Positions 35,554 through 44,931 of a stretch of 64,000 bases of DNA are shown here, piece after piece. This stretch comes from Bryobacteraceae bacterium. GTDB lineage: Bacteria; Acidobacteriota; Terriglobia; Bryobacterales; Bryobacteraceae. Within the stretch, counting starts at the first letter, position 1. Each line of letters begins with the position of its first letter. The notes beneath the pieces are model-generated. The model had not been told where the DNA came from, ran no database searches, and saw nothing but the letters and a program-made list of their open reading frames with translations. The position numbers and the translations under genes were made by a program. The stretch covers positions 2,542,001 through 2,606,000 of the forward strand of contig BPGE01000001.1 of NCBI GenBank assembly GCA_026002875.1. Reading direction: 5' to 3'.

Positions 35554-36731
35554 GCCACGCAGCGCGCCTCCGCCCGCACCGCCGCCCTCTGCGCCAGAGC
35601 CTCCCCGTAGGCGCCCCACACGATTTCACCCACCGCCTCCCATGTACGCTTCTCCGCCGCCCGCCGCGCCGCTTCTCCCAGCCGCCGCCGGATCTCCGGC
35701 CGCTGCGCCAGCTCCACAACCGCCGCCGCCATCTCCTCCGTTGTCCGGCACACCCTCCCCGTCACCCCGTCCGTCACGATCGAAGCCGGCCCGCCCCGGC
35801 TCATGACCACGCACGGAACACCCGACGCCATCGCTTCCTGCACCACGTTCCCGTACGTGTCCGTCTCGCTCGGAAACACGAACACGTCCAGGTTCGCGTA
35901 CGCCTCCGCCAGCTCCTCTCCTCTCAGCACGCCCGGCAGAAGCGCATTCACGACGTTCTCCCGCAGCCAGTCCTGCTCCGACCCGCCCCCGATGATCTCG
36001 ATGCGGAAATCCCCGATCCCCGATCGTTTCAGTGCGCGCGCCACCTCCGCCAGCCGCCTCACCGACTTCTCCGGCGACAGCCGTCCGACATACCCCGCCA
36101 GAAATGTTCCATCCGTCCGGCTCCGCCTCCGCGGGTGGAAGAACTCGCAGTCCACCCCGCGCGGCATCAGCCGCACCGGCTTCCCGCTCGCCCGCTCCAG
36201 TGCGCCCGCGATCTCCTGGTTCGGCGCCAGGATCACCCGCGCCTGCCGGTAATACAGCGCCAGGCCCGCCCAGCTCGCCCGCTGCGCAAAGCGCTTCAGC
36301 CACGCGGGCGCCGCGCCCGGAAGCCGGCACGCCGCATACTCGTGCACGTTCGTGTGCCAGCTCATCACCACTGGCAGCTTCAGCCGCCACGCCGCGAGGC
36401 TGCCCAGAAACCCCGTGTGATTCGGACCCGTGACATGCACGAGCTCCGCCTGATACGCCCGCAGCGCCTCGATCACCCGCCCCGCATGCCGCGCGAACAG
36501 CCAGTCGAATTTCAGGTCGTTCTCCAGGCTTGAGTGCACCGGGCTCGTCTTCAGCGACAGCCTCTTCCGCCCCTCCTCCTCCGAAAACCGCGTCTCCGGC
36601 CCCGCATGAACCGTCAGCAGCGGCAGCCCTCTCCGCTGCGCGTGCTCTTCCAGCTTGCGGCACGTCAGCGCGACGCCGTTCACCTCCAGCAGGCTGTCGG
36701 CGAACAATGCCACCCTCGGCGCGGCGCTCAT
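35550..36731 (-). CDS. Glycosyltransferase, GT4 family
   Basis: The 393-residue retaining GT-B glycosyltransferase has VALFADSLLEVNGVALTCRK at the N-terminus and HVTGPNHTGFLGSLA. The C-terminal nucleotide-sugar site contains PRGVDCEFFHP, AGYVGRLSPEKSVRRL and DVFVFPSETDTYGNVVQEAMASG, the last being the conserved EX7E region. It resembles SqdX- or mannosyltransferase-type enzymes that glycosylate lipids; donor and acceptor are not readable. Its ATG overlaps the PHP gene stop (ATGA), and its stop overlaps the next gene (GTGA). Confidence 0.92.
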   Translation of the reverse strand: MSAAPRVALFADSLLEVNGVALTCRKLEEHAQRRGLPLLTVHAGPETRFSEEEGRKRLSLKTSPVHSSLENDLKFDWLFARHAGRVIEALRAYQAELVHVTGPNHTGFLGSLAAWRLKLPVVMSWHTNVHEYAACRLPGAAPAWLKRFAQRASWAGLALYYRQARVILAPNQEIAGALERASGKPVRLMPRGVDCEFFHPRRRSRTDGTFLAGYVGRLSPEKSVRRLAEVARALKRSGIGDFRIEIIGGGSEQDWLRENVVNALLPGVLRGEELAEAYANLDVFVFPSETDTYGNVVQEAMASGVPCVVMSRGGPASIVTDGVTGRVCRTTEEMAAAVVELAQRPEIRRRLGEAARRAAEKRTWEAVGEIVWGAYGEALAQRAAVRAEARCVA

Positions 36732-37861
36732 GCGAACTCCTCCGCTTCCCCGAACATCTGCCGCACCGCGAAGCGCACCCCGCGCGACTCCGCCGCCCGC
36801 GCCAGAAACACGAACAGCCGGATCAGCGACGGCTCCCGGCCCTCCGCGAACGCCTCCGACAGAGCCTTCACTTCCCCCGTCGCGGTCCGGAAAAACACCC
36901 GGTCGCTCCACTTCACCCACCCGTAGCTGTGCTCCCGGTTGTCCCGCATCACGTCGCACACCGCCGACAGGATCCGCCCGAGCATCGGCTCGCGGTACTG
37001 CCTCATCACCAGAACCGTGCTCGCCTCGCCGCCCCGCAATTCCTCCGCGAAACTGCCGAAGTCCCCCGCCCGTGTGAGATTCAGCAGCGCATTCGGCTCG
37101 CAGCCGTGCCGGTCGCCCCCGGACACGCACGGCACGCGGTACCGCGCCGCCAGATCGAGCGTGCGGAGATTCTCCTTCCACGGCCGCAGCCCGTTCAGCT
37201 CCAGCGAGTGAATCCACCGCCTGTAACGCGCCAGAAACTGCTCCGCCATCGCCGCGTGATAATGCGCCCCGTTCCCCTTCTCGTCCCAGTAAGGATGGTT
37301 GAACACGAGCAGCGCCTGCCGGTATGTGCTGATCTCTTCCAGCAGCGCCTCGAGCAGCGCCGCCTGCGGCGCCGCCGTGTACGCCGCCATCTCCCGCTCG
37401 AGCAGCCGCGCCTGTCCCGGCGGCACGTTGTGCACGCCCAGATGAAACACCGTGCCGCGCCAGGGAACCGTCCACTCCAGGCTCACGGGCGCGTCGCCGC
37501 CCTCGGGCAACAGCCGCAGCGCCAGCGGCGCTTCGATCGAATCATGGTCGGTGATGGAAACCAGCGCCCTCAGCCCCAGCCGCTCGATCTGCTCCCGCTC
37601 CACGCGCAGCGCCTCGCGCGGTCCCAGCGGCGGCGTCCACCACGCCGACGCATAGTCGAGCTCGCGCCCGTGCGCCCGGCGGTAGCGCGCCTCGTACCGG
37701 TCCAGCATCGGACCCAGCCACGGGCACGCCTCCCGGCAGCGCGGAATGAAGTCCAGCGGCTCCCTCGAGCACGACGTATGGCTGTGCAGCGACACGCCCG
37801 TCCGCGCCCCGCCGCGCCTCCACTCCTCCCGCCATTCGTAGTGGATCTGCGTGCTTCCCAT
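36728..37861 (-). CDS. PHP-domain metal-dependent phosphoesterase
   Basis: The 377-residue protein has the metal-binding motifs of the PHP superfamily in order: LHSHTS (residues 25-30), ITDHDS (103-108), LVFNHPYW (185-192) and SGGDRHG (247-253). PHP enzymes hydrolyse phosphoesters such as histidinol phosphate, nucleotides or polyphosphorylated ends; the substrate here is unknown. It is the first gene of a tightly coupled operon with a GT4 glycosyltransferase and a membrane protein. It might release or trim a phosphorylated sugar intermediate in that pathway. Confidence 0.87.
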   Translation of the reverse strand: MGSTQIHYEWREEWRRGGARTGVSLHSHTSCSREPLDFIPRCREACPWLGPMLDRYEARYRRAHGRELDYASAWWTPPLGPREALRVEREQIERLGLRALVSITDHDSIEAPLALRLLPEGGDAPVSLEWTVPWRGTVFHLGVHNVPPGQARLLEREMAAYTAAPQAALLEALLEEISTYRQALLVFNHPYWDEKGNGAHYHAAMAEQFLARYRRWIHSLELNGLRPWKENLRTLDLAARYRVPCVSGGDRHGCEPNALLNLTRAGDFGSFAEELRGGEASTVLVMRQYREPMLGRILSAVCDVMRDNREHSYGWVKWSDRVFFRTATGEVKALSEAFAEGREPSLIRLFVFLARAAESRGVRFAVRQMFGEAEEFA

Positions 37862-37918
37862 CGCCTCCAGACTCGCCGCTCCAGATGAAACCCGCGTGTC
37901 GGAGGGATGAATTGAAGA

Positions 37919-37946
37919 TCAAACAAAACGGTTCAGATTTGTTTGA
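37919..37946. repeat. AT-rich inverted repeat between the HEAT and PHP genes
   Basis: TCAAACAAA and TTTGTTTGA form a 9-bp inverted repeat with a 10-nt loop directly after the HEAT-gene stop and 58 nt before the PHP start. No U-run follows, so it could be an operator or a weak terminator. Confidence 0.45.
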
Positions 37947-39464
37947 CTACTCCGGCTTCCCGCAGCACTTCTTGTACTTCTTCCCGCTGCCGCACGGGCA
38001 CGGGTCGTTGCGTCCCGTCTTTTCGCTCCGCGCCGGCTCGGGACTCAACGCCTCCGCATCCCCTTCGTCTTCGTCCTCGGGGAAGAACATCCGCCTGTAG
38101 CCCTCCCGCTCCAGGCGCATGTCCAGAGCCCGCGCCACGTCTTCTTCCTCGCTGTCCGACAGCCCGCCGGCGCGTTCGGCGATCTTTTCGAACAGCCGCC
38201 GCACGCTCTTCGGCGTCGTGTCGTGCCGCACGGCGAGCGCGTAGCTGAACAGCGCCGCCTCCCGCAGCTCCTCGTTCTGGAAGAACGGCACGAGCTCGAT
38301 GGCGAGATCCTCGGCGGGCAGCGCGCCCACGGCGTGAATGGCCTCGCGCGCCACCGCCGGGTCGGGATCGCGCAGCGCCGCCGCGATCTGACGCAGGTAG
38401 CGCCGCTCGCGCGTGCGCCACATCGCCTCCACCGCCGCGGCGCGCGTCTCCGCCCGCTCGTAGGCGTCGAGCACCGCGCGGTGGAAATCCTCCCCCGCGC
38501 CCGGCGCGGCGAGCGCCGTCAGCGCCCCGGTCCACTCCTCGGGCGGGCGGCTCCGGTCGCGCAGCACCTCCTGCAGAAGCGCGGAAACGCCGGGCTCTTC
38601 CGCCCGCGTTCCCAGCCCCCGCAGCGCCGCTCCGCGCACGGCTGCATCGGAGTCCTTCCGCGCGCATTCGATCAGCCGGTCCCGCACCGCGTCGCTGATC
38701 TCGGTGTCGGCGAAGCTCGCCGCCGCCCGCGCGCGGTATGCGGCGTCCGGGTGGTCCAGATACTCGAGCACCTCCTCGGGAGCGAGAAAGTCGAACAGCG
38801 GCGGCGCCTCTTCCGGATACAGGCTCAGGATGTCGAACGGCTCCGGCGCCTCCCGCTCGCGTCCCGCCTCGATCTCTTCGATCGCCTCCGTCAGCGCCTT
38901 CCGCTCGTGCGTGTGGCGCCCTTCCCCGGGAAGCCGCTCCAGCGCCTCGCGCAGCGCCGGCAGCAGCTCCGGATCTCCGCAGAGCGAAGCGCACAGCGCT
39001 CCCTCGTAAGGATCGGCCTCGATCGCGCCGCGGATCAGCTCCCGTAGCCGCGGGTGCGCCACCCCGAGCGACGCCAGCACGAAGAGCACGTCCGGCCGGT
39101 CGTCCTCCGGCGCTTCTTCGTACGCTTCCAGAAGCGGCTCCACCGCCGCCTCGCCCAGTTCGGCGAACGCCTCCACCAGAGCGTCCGGCACGCCTTCCCG
39201 GCTGTTCTTCAGAAGCTCGATGTAGAACGGCAGCGCCCGCGGCGAACGGAACGCCCGGTACAGGTCGAAGATCTGCTCGGTCAGATCCGCCACCGCCTCC
39301 TCGTCTGCCGAACGGGCGAACTCGTCCAGCGCGTCCAGCGTCTCCTGCGGCCGCGCCAGCAGCGACCGCAGCAGCCGCTGATCGAATCCGATCCGGCCCT
39401 GTTCGGCCTGCCTCAGCAGTTCAAGCGCCGGCGTCTGGTCGTATTGCTCGGGGAAAATCGGCAT
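37947..39464 (-). CDS. HEAT-repeat protein with C-terminal SEC-C zinc motif
   Basis: The 505-residue acidic protein is built almost entirely of helical HEAT-like repeats: DPDPAVAREAIHAVGALPAED and DSDAAVRGAALRGLGTRAEE are clear examples. It ends with GRNDPCPCGSGKKYKKCCG, a SEC-C zinc-binding motif as in SecA tails. Function is unknown; HEAT scaffolds bind proteins. The start follows the rplI terminator directly, with the U-run ending five bases before the ATG and no clear SD. Expression may therefore depend on a promoter overlapping the terminator, or on leaderless translation. Confidence 0.87.
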   Translation of the reverse strand: MPIFPEQYDQTPALELLRQAEQGRIGFDQRLLRSLLARPQETLDALDEFARSADEEAVADLTEQIFDLYRAFRSPRALPFYIELLKNSREGVPDALVEAFAELGEAAVEPLLEAYEEAPEDDRPDVLFVLASLGVAHPRLRELIRGAIEADPYEGALCASLCGDPELLPALREALERLPGEGRHTHERKALTEAIEEIEAGREREAPEPFDILSLYPEEAPPLFDFLAPEEVLEYLDHPDAAYRARAAASFADTEISDAVRDRLIECARKDSDAAVRGAALRGLGTRAEEPGVSALLQEVLRDRSRPPEEWTGALTALAAPGAGEDFHRAVLDAYERAETRAAAVEAMWRTRERRYLRQIAAALRDPDPAVAREAIHAVGALPAEDLAIELVPFFQNEELREAALFSYALAVRHDTTPKSVRRLFEKIAERAGGLSDSEEEDVARALDMRLEREGYRRMFFPEDEDEGDAEALSPEPARSEKTGRNDPCPCGSGKKYKKCCGKPE

Positions 39465-39469
39465 GGCGG

Positions 39470-39499
39470 AAAAAATTGAGGCGGCGCTCCGGCGCCGCC
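39470..39499 (-). terminator. Intrinsic terminator after rplI
   Basis: On the minus strand GGCGGCGC-CGGA-GCGCCGCC (8-bp perfect stem) is followed by TCAATTTTTT. It closes the ribosomal-protein operon and sits immediately before the HEAT-gene ATG. Confidence 0.9.
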
Positions 39500-39525
39500 C
39501 CGGGTGTGGATGAGGCTCGCAGAAA

Positions 39526-39978
39526 CTACTCGCTCTCTTCCTTGTTGACGATCACCGGAATCTCCACGGAGACTTCCCGGTGCAGCTTCAGCGTCACCTT
39601 GTGCTCGCCCAGCGTCTTGATCGGGTGGTCGAGCACGATCTTCTTGCGGTCGATCGTGTAGCCCTGCTTCTCGAGCAGATCCGCGATGTCCTTGGCCGTC
39701 ACGGAGCCGAACAGCTGATCCGCCTCGCCGGCTTTCTGCACCGTCGTCAGCGTCACCGACGCGAGCATCTTCGCCAGCTCCTCGGCAGCCGCCTTCTCCT
39801 TCGCCTCGCGCCGCAGCGCCGCCTGCCGCTCCTGCTCGACAATCTTTTTGTTGGCTTCCGTCGCAGGAACGGCCAGCCGCCGCGGCAGGAGGAAATTGCG
39901 CGCAAAGCCGTCGGCCACTTTCACCACCTGGCCGCGCGAGCCGAGTTTCTCGATGTCTTCACGAAGGATCACTTCCAT
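39526..39978 (-). CDS. rplI: 50S ribosomal protein L9
   Basis: The 150-residue protein has the family N-terminal domain (MEVILREDIEKLGSRGQVVKVADGFARNFLLPR), a long charged connecting helix (ANKKIVEQERQAALRREAKEK) and a C-terminal domain (GSVTAKDIADLL, IDRKKIVLDHPIKTLG). Length and motifs are standard. L9 is at the base of the L1 stalk and stabilises frame maintenance. It follows rpsR by 3 nt and is the last gene of the operon. Confidence 0.97.
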   Translation of the reverse strand: MEVILREDIEKLGSRGQVVKVADGFARNFLLPRRLAVPATEANKKIVEQERQAALRREAKEKAAAEELAKMLASVTLTTVQKAGEADQLFGSVTAKDIADLLEKQGYTIDRKKIVLDHPIKTLGEHKVTLKLHREVSVEIPVIVNKEESE

Positions 39979-39981
39979 CGC

Positions 39982-40296
39982 TCACTTCTCCTTCTCCACC
40001 GTTCCCACGAACGGCAGCAGCGCCATCGTGCGGGCGATCTTGATCGCCTCCGTGATCCGCCGCTGGTTCTGCGCGTTCAGCCCAGAGATGCGGCGCGGAA
40101 TGATCTTGCCCCGCTCGGTGAGGAATTGGGACAGCAGTTTGACGTCTTTGTAGTCGATGTAATCGATCTTTTCCAGGCAGATCCGGTCGACTTTCTTGCG
40201 CCGGAAATACTGCCGCTTGCCGGTGGCGATGGCCTTGTCCGTGCCGGTCGGCTTCTGGCTGGCTGCGATCGGACGTCCGCTCTTCTGTTCTGCCAT
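39982..40296 (-). CDS. rpsR: 30S ribosomal protein S18
   Basis: The 104-residue protein has a family C-terminal core: [42 protein letters not shown] and [12 protein letters not shown]. The N-terminus ([20 protein letters not shown]) is an extension of about 25 residues compared with typical S18. S18 forms a heterodimer with S6, whose gene lies immediately upstream. The gap to rplI is 3 nt. Confidence 0.97.
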   Translation of the reverse strand: MAEQKSGRPIAASQKPTGTDKAIATGKRQYFRRKKVDRICLEKIDYIDYKDVKLLSQFLTERGKIIPRRISGLNAQNQRRITEAIKIARTMALLPFVGTVEKEK

Positions 40297-40320
40297 GACT
40301 GGTGCCTCCCTTTCCTACCC

Positions 40321-40758
40321 TCAGGATTCCTGCGCCTCGGCCGGCGCGGGCACGCCCGGCGCCGGAGCGGCGGGCGCCGCCGGCATCGCGGGCGCGGCGG
40401 CCGGCTGCGGGGCGGGCCGCTTCCGCGCGCGCTTCTCGCGCTGCTTCGTCTTCTTGGCCAGCTTCTTCAGCTTCTCGTCGATCCGCACCGTCACCCAGCG
40501 CATCACCATGTCGGTCACGCGCATGCGGTGCTCGATCTCCTTCACCGGCTCGGGCGGCGCCGTGAACTGAATCAGCACGTAGTAGCCTTCCGTGAACTTG
40601 CCGATCTTGTAGGCCAGCTTGCGCCGCCCCCACTTGTCCACCTTGTCCACGGTTCCGCCGGCCCCGGTGATGAGGCCCTTGATCTGCTCGATGAACGCGT
40701 CGATCTGTTCTTCCGGCGTGTCCGGCTCGACGATGAAGAATTCCTCGTAGATTCTCAT
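40321..40758 (-). CDS. rpsF: 30S ribosomal protein S6
   Basis: The 145-residue S6 has MRIYEEFFIVEPDTPEEQ, the central GGTVDKVDKWGRRKLAYKIGKF and the typical FTAPPEPVKEIEHRMRVTDMVMRW. After about residue 110 comes a basic and then Pro/Ala-rich tail (PQPAAAPAMPAAPAAPAPG), an extension beyond the E. coli domain that also occurs in other acidobacterial proteins. Its ATG overlaps the pth stop as ATGA. Confidence 0.96.
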   Translation of the reverse strand: MRIYEEFFIVEPDTPEEQIDAFIEQIKGLITGAGGTVDKVDKWGRRKLAYKIGKFTEGYYVLIQFTAPPEPVKEIEHRMRVTDMVMRWVTVRIDEKLKKLAKKTKQREKRARKRPAPQPAAAPAMPAAPAAPAPGVPAPAEAQES

Positions 40759-41357
40759 TCTTCCTCTTTCTCTTTGCCGCGGGCGCGGCGGTTGTAAGCC
40801 GCCATGGCCTTGTCGACGCCCTCGGTGATGATGGATTCGGCTGCGGCGCAGGCTTCCTCCAGCAGCCGGTCCAGTTCCTGCCTCTGCCCGCTCCGGAAAG
40901 GAGCGAGCACGAACTTCGCGCCATCCCGGACCTCGTGGCCCGGGTGGATGCCCAGCCGCAGCCGGGCGAAATCCTGCCGGCCCAGGCAGCGGATGATGTC
41001 CTCCACGCCGTGGTGCCCGCCGGCCGAGCCCTTCGGACGGATCCGCAGGCTCAGCCACGGCAGGTCCAGATCGTCGTAGATGACAACCAGCCGCTCCGGA
41101 CCCAGCTCCAGCTTCTCAAGCAGCCCTTTCACGGACTGCCCGCTCAGATTCATGAACGTCTGCGGCTTGGCCAGCAGAACCGTCTTCCCGCCGATCTGGC
41201 CCTGCCCGACCAGAGCCCGGCACTCGTACCGGCTCAGCCGGATCGAGTGCCGCTGCGCCAGCCTGTCCACGGCGAGGAAGCCCAGGTTGTGCGGCGTCCA
41301 TTCGTATTCGGGACCCGGATTGCCGAGCCCCACCACCAGCACATCGACTTCCGCCAT
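40755..41357 (-). CDS. pth: Peptidyl-tRNA hydrolase
   Basis: The 200-residue enzyme cleaves peptidyl-tRNA released by abortive translation. Landmarks are VVGLGNPGPEYEWTPHNLGFLAVD with the catalytic His (about residue 23), LAKPQTFMNLSGQSV, IYDDLDLPWLSLRI with the essential Asp, and GSAGGHHGVEDII. Length and motifs match bacterial Pth. It sits between rplY (21 nt gap) and rpsF (4-nt overlap), an arrangement widely conserved. Confidence 0.97.
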   Translation of the reverse strand: MAEVDVLVVGLGNPGPEYEWTPHNLGFLAVDRLAQRHSIRLSRYECRALVGQGQIGGKTVLLAKPQTFMNLSGQSVKGLLEKLELGPERLVVIYDDLDLPWLSLRIRPKGSAGGHHGVEDIIRCLGRQDFARLRLGIHPGHEVRDGAKFVLAPFRSGQRQELDRLLEEACAAAESIITEGVDKAMAAYNRRARGKEKEEE

Positions 41358-41378
41358 GGCATGCCGGCCGGCGCCGCC

Positions 41379-42044
41379 TTACTTCTTCTTCTCCGCGCCT
41401 TCCTCTTCCTTCTTGCCCTTCTTCACGACCTCGGGCTCGGCGGCGGCAGCGCCTTCCGCGCCCTCGGCGATCTCCACCGAGCCGCGCGTCGCCACCACGT
41501 GCGAAATCACCAGGTCCGGCGGGCTCAGCAGCTTCATCGTGCCGCTCAGCGGCACGTCGCCGGCGCGCAGGCTCTGGCCGATCCGCAACGCCGAGACGTC
41601 GACGGTGAAGTGCTCCGGAATCTCGTCCGGCAGGCACTCGATCTCGATCTCGCGGCTGACGATCTCATGCAGCCCGCCCTGCTCCTTCACGCCGCGCGGA
41701 TCGCCCGTCGTGTGCACCGGCACTTTCACGTGCAGCCGCTTGGTCAGGTCGATCCGCTTCATGTCGATGTGCAGCAGGTTGCTCTTCACCGGGTCGTGCT
41801 GCCAGTCGACCACCATCACCGGCGTCGTCTCCACGCCCTGGATGTCCAGGTTGAAGATCGTGTTCACGCCGGAGGAGGAGTGCAGGATCTTCTCGATCTC
41901 CTTCGGGCTGACGCTGACCGCCACCGACTCCTTGCCCGCGCCGTAGACAACCGCCGGAATGCGCATGCGCGCCCGCAGCCGCCGGGCTTCGTTCTTGCCC
42001 CGCGCCGGCCGCGGTTCGGCGGCGATCGTGATGTCCTTTCTCAT
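41379..42044 (-). CDS. rplY: 50S ribosomal protein L25 (CTC form)
   Basis: The 221-residue long form of L25 has the 5S rRNA-binding N-terminal domain (RPARGKNEARRLRARMRIPAVVYGAGKE) followed by the TL5/CTC C-terminal domain (VPVHTTGDPRGVKEQGG; IPEHFTVDVSALRIGQSLRAGDV). The tail is acidic and then Lys-rich (EVVKKGKKEEEGAEKKK). It follows prs and precedes pth, a common gene order. The start ATG lies 21 nt after the prs stop. Confidence 0.96.
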   Translation of the reverse strand: MRKDITIAAEPRPARGKNEARRLRARMRIPAVVYGAGKESVAVSVSPKEIEKILHSSSGVNTIFNLDIQGVETTPVMVVDWQHDPVKSNLLHIDMKRIDLTKRLHVKVPVHTTGDPRGVKEQGGLHEIVSREIEIECLPDEIPEHFTVDVSALRIGQSLRAGDVPLSGTMKLLSPPDLVISHVVATRGSVEIAEGAEGAAAAEPEVVKKGKKEEEGAEKKK

Positions 42045-42065
42045 AACGCTGCTCCTGTCTTTCTC

Positions 42066-43013
42066 TCAGACGAATAAACTGCTCACCGACGTGGCTTCGT
42101 GAATGCTCTGGATCGCTTTCGCCAGCAGCGGAGCCACGGACAATACCCGGATGCGCGCGCACGAGCGCGCCTCTTCGCGCAGCGGGATCGAATCCGAGAC
42201 GATCACCTCCCGCAGCGCGGACTTCTCGATGTTGCTGATCGCCGGTCCCGAAAGGATCGGATGCGTCGCGCAGGCGGTGACGCTCGCCGCGCCCGCCTCC
42301 AGCAACGCCTTGCTCGACTTGCCCAGCGTGCCCGCCGTGTCGATCAGGTCGTCCACCAGCAGGCAGTCCAGCCCCTTCACGTCGCCGATGATGTTCATCA
42401 CGTCGCTTTCGTTGGGCCGCTCCCGCCTCTTGTCGATGATCGCCAGCGGCGCGTCCAGCCTCTTGGCGAACGCCCGCGCACGCTCCACGCCGCCCGCGTC
42501 GGGCGACACGACGATCAGACGCGACAGGTCGAAATTCTTCTTCACGTACTCGATCATCACCGGCGCCGAAAACAGGTGGTCCACCGGGATGTCGAAAAAT
42601 CCCTGGATCTGCGCCGCGTGCAGGTCCAGCGTCAGCAGCCGGTCCGCGCCCGCCCTTTCCAGCATGCTCGCGATGACCTTGGCCGAGATCGGCACGCGCG
42701 GGCGGTCCTTCCGGTCCTGCCGGGCGTAGCCGTAGTACGGCATCACCGCCGTGATCCGGTCCGCCGAGGCGCGCTTCAGCGCGTCGATCATCAGGATCAG
42801 CTCCATCAGGTGCCGGTCGGCGGGCGGACAGGTGGGCTGAATCACGAACACGTCCGCGCCGCGCACGTTTTCCGTGATCTGCACCCAGATCTCGCCGTCG
42901 GAAAACGTCTTCACGGTCGCGCCGGCGAGCTCCACTCCGAGCTCGCGGCAGATCGCCTGCGCAAGCGCCGGGTTGGCGTTCCCGCTCAGAACCTTGAACC
43001 GATTACAATTCAT
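42066..43013 (-). CDS. prs: Ribose-phosphate pyrophosphokinase
   Basis: The 315-residue PRPP synthase makes PRPP from ribose 5-phosphate and ATP. It has [21 protein letters not shown] (ATP site), [39 protein letters not shown] and the PRPP loop [13 protein letters not shown]. The start at 43013 follows GGGAG and overlaps the 3' end of ispE by 11 nt; an in-frame ATG at 43022 has no SD. PRPP is the substrate for apt, encoded two genes upstream in the same operon. Confidence 0.96.
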   Translation of the reverse strand: MNCNRFKVLSGNANPALAQAICRELGVELAGATVKTFSDGEIWVQITENVRGADVFVIQPTCPPADRHLMELILMIDALKRASADRITAVMPYYGYARQDRKDRPRVPISAKVIASMLERAGADRLLTLDLHAAQIQGFFDIPVDHLFSAPVMIEYVKKNFDLSRLIVVSPDAGGVERARAFAKRLDAPLAIIDKRRERPNESDVMNIIGDVKGLDCLLVDDLIDTAGTLGKSSKALLEAGAASVTACATHPILSGPAISNIEKSALREVIVSDSIPLREEARSCARIRVLSVAPLLAKAIQSIHEATSVSSLFV

Positions 43014-43959
43014 CGCTCCCATACCGGCTCGCGGGCGGCCATTCGTTTCCGATCACGTGGTCCCGCAAAGCGCCCAGCACGCGCGCACGATACCGCGCCC
43101 GGCCGAGCATCGTCGTCGAGAAAACTTTCAGAGGTTCCTTGGAAAATTGCGGAAGGGCTCCCTGAAGTTTGGCCCGGTCTGGAAACACCCCGAAGAGTGC
43201 TGCCCCGCTGCCGGAGAGCCGTGCAGCATGAGCCCCGAACCGTTCGAGTTTTCTCTTCCACCGCGCGAGCTCCGGATGAAGCCCGAACACGGCAGCCTCG
43301 AAATCGTTCTCTGAGCCGGACAGATCTTCCATCCGCCAGACAAACGATTGGAAAACATTCAGTTTACGGGAATCGACGGGAGAAGTCAATGCGGGCCGCC
43401 CCAGCGCCCGGTACGCCTCGGCCGTCGACACGTGCACCGGCGGCGCCACGATCAGCACGGCGTGCGGCGGCGCCTCCGGCAGTGGATAGAGCTCTTCTCC
43501 CCGCCCCAGCCCCAGCGCCGTCCCGCCGTAGAGGAAGAACGGCACGTCGCTGCCGAGCGATTCCGCCATCGCGCGCAGCGTCTCCATCCCCGCCCGCCGC
43601 CCGGTGAGCGGTCCCAGCGCCAGCAGCACCGCCGCCGCATTGCTCGATCCGCCCCCGAGCCCCGCCCCCATCGGAATCCGCTTCCGCAGCTTCATGCGCA
43701 GCGCGCCGCGCACACGGCAGCGCTCGCAGAACAGCCGCGCCGCGCGCAGCACGAGGTTGTCGGGGATCGCCAGCGCATCGTCGAGCGCGATCTCGAGCCC
43801 GCGCCGCGCCGGCTCGAACTCGAACTCGATGCGGTCGGCCAGGCCGACCGTCTGAAACACGGTGCGGAGCTCGTGATAGCCGTCCGGCCGCCTGCCCAGC
43901 ACTTTCAGGCTGAGATTCACCTTCGCGAACGAAGGCACGGCGGCGCGGCGCACAGGCAT
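43003..43959 (-). CDS. ispE: 4-diphosphocytidyl-2-C-methyl-D-erythritol kinase
   Basis: The 318-residue GHMP kinase of the MEP isoprenoid pathway has [22 protein letters not shown] at the N-terminus. The ATP loop [16 protein letters not shown] (about residues 96-111) and the C-terminal [14 protein letters not shown] are typical. The ATG at 43959 shares one base with the apt stop (TGATG), so the two are coupled; a GTG at 43962 immediately precedes it. The stop lies inside the start region of prs. Confidence 0.95.
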   Translation of the reverse strand: MPVRRAAVPSFAKVNLSLKVLGRRPDGYHELRTVFQTVGLADRIEFEFEPARRGLEIALDDALAIPDNLVLRAARLFCERCRVRGALRMKLRKRIPMGAGLGGGSSNAAAVLLALGPLTGRRAGMETLRAMAESLGSDVPFFLYGGTALGLGRGEELYPLPEAPPHAVLIVAPPVHVSTAEAYRALGRPALTSPVDSRKLNVFQSFVWRMEDLSGSENDFEAAVFGLHPELARWKRKLERFGAHAARLSGSGAALFGVFPDRAKLQGALPQFSKEPLKVFSTTMLGRARYRARVLGALRDHVIGNEWPPASRYGSDEL

Positions 43960-44480
43960 CACTTCTCGTAATGAAGCAGAGAGAACACGTCATAGCCGGC
44001 CAGCTTGCTGCGGCCGTGCAGAAAGTCGAGCTCCACCAGGAATCCCAGACCCGCCACGACTCCGCCGAGCTTTTCGACCAGCTTCGCCACCGCCGCCGCC
44101 GTCCCGCCCGTCGCCAGCACGTCGTCGATGATCAGCACGCGCTGCCCCGGCGCTATGGCGTCCCTGTGCATCTGCAGGCTGTCGGTGCCGTACTCGAGCG
44201 CGTACTCGACGCTCACCGTCTCGGCGGGGAGCTTGCCGGGCTTGCGCACGGGCACGAACCCCGCGCCGAGCGCATACGCCATGGCGGGGGCGAAGAAGAA
44301 GCCCCGCGCCTCGACGCCGACGACGAGATCGACGGCGATCCCCTCGTAATGGCGCTTCAGCGCGTCGATGGTCTCTTTCCACCCCTGAGGATGCTTCAGC
44401 AGCGTCGTGATGTCGTAGAAATTGATGCCGGGTTTGGGGAAGTCCGGCACCTCGCGGATAAGGCTCTTGAGATCCAGCAT
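43959..44480 (-). CDS. apt: Adenine phosphoribosyltransferase
   Basis: The 173-residue enzyme salvages adenine to AMP with PRPP. Visible motifs are [49 protein letters not shown] and the PRPP-binding loop [17 protein letters not shown]. Length is standard. It heads the tightly packed apt-ispE-prs group, where PRPP supply and use are side by side. Confidence 0.96.
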   Translation of the reverse strand: MLDLKSLIREVPDFPKPGINFYDITTLLKHPQGWKETIDALKRHYEGIAVDLVVGVEARGFFFAPAMAYALGAGFVPVRKPGKLPAETVSVEYALEYGTDSLQMHRDAIAPGQRVLIIDDVLATGGTAAAVAKLVEKLGGVVAGLGFLVELDFLHGRSKLAGYDVFSLLHYEK

Positions 44481-44494
44481 GGGAACAGGCGGAT

Positions 44495-44782
44495 TCAGGA
44501 CCGGATCGAGAATCCACTTGATTGTAACAGAGGCGCCTCCTGCTCCTCGACATGTCTCACGTCGCTGAAGCGCGGTCCCTGTCTGAGCCGCATCGAGAAT
44601 TCATCGAGCTGCTCCGGCGTGCCGCAGGCGTAGACCTCGACGCTGCCGTCGTCGCAGTTGCGCACCCAGCCGCTCAAGCCGATCTGCGAAGCCCAATTCT
44701 GCGCCCACCAGCGGTAGCCGACGCCCTGCACCCGCCCCTTGACGATGAACCGCCGCGCCTGTTTGCTGCGCCTGACTGCCAT
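44495..44782 (-). CDS. Acylphosphatase
   Basis: The 95-residue protein has the full acylphosphatase signature: [17 protein letters not shown] (catalytic Arg in GYRWW) and [21 protein letters not shown] (catalytic Asn in VRN). It hydrolyses carboxyl-phosphate bonds such as acetyl phosphate. It lies 14 nt upstream of apt and is the last recognisable gene before the CRISPR array. Confidence 0.94.
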   Translation of the reverse strand: MAVRRSKQARRFIVKGRVQGVGYRWWAQNWASQIGLSGWVRNCDDGSVEVYACGTPEQLDEFSMRLRQGPRFSDVRHVEEQEAPLLQSSGFSIRS

Positions 44783-44931
44783 CGTTTCGATTATCTTCCC
44801 GCAGGGGCGCCGGCGCGAATCGGCGTGCTGCCGGGTTCGCGGACGGCTTCGCCGGGCGGGAGGCTGAGGGCGCCGCGGAACAAGTTCGATGCGGGGTTTC
44901 GATGCGGGGTGCAGCGCGGGCGGGGAATTTC

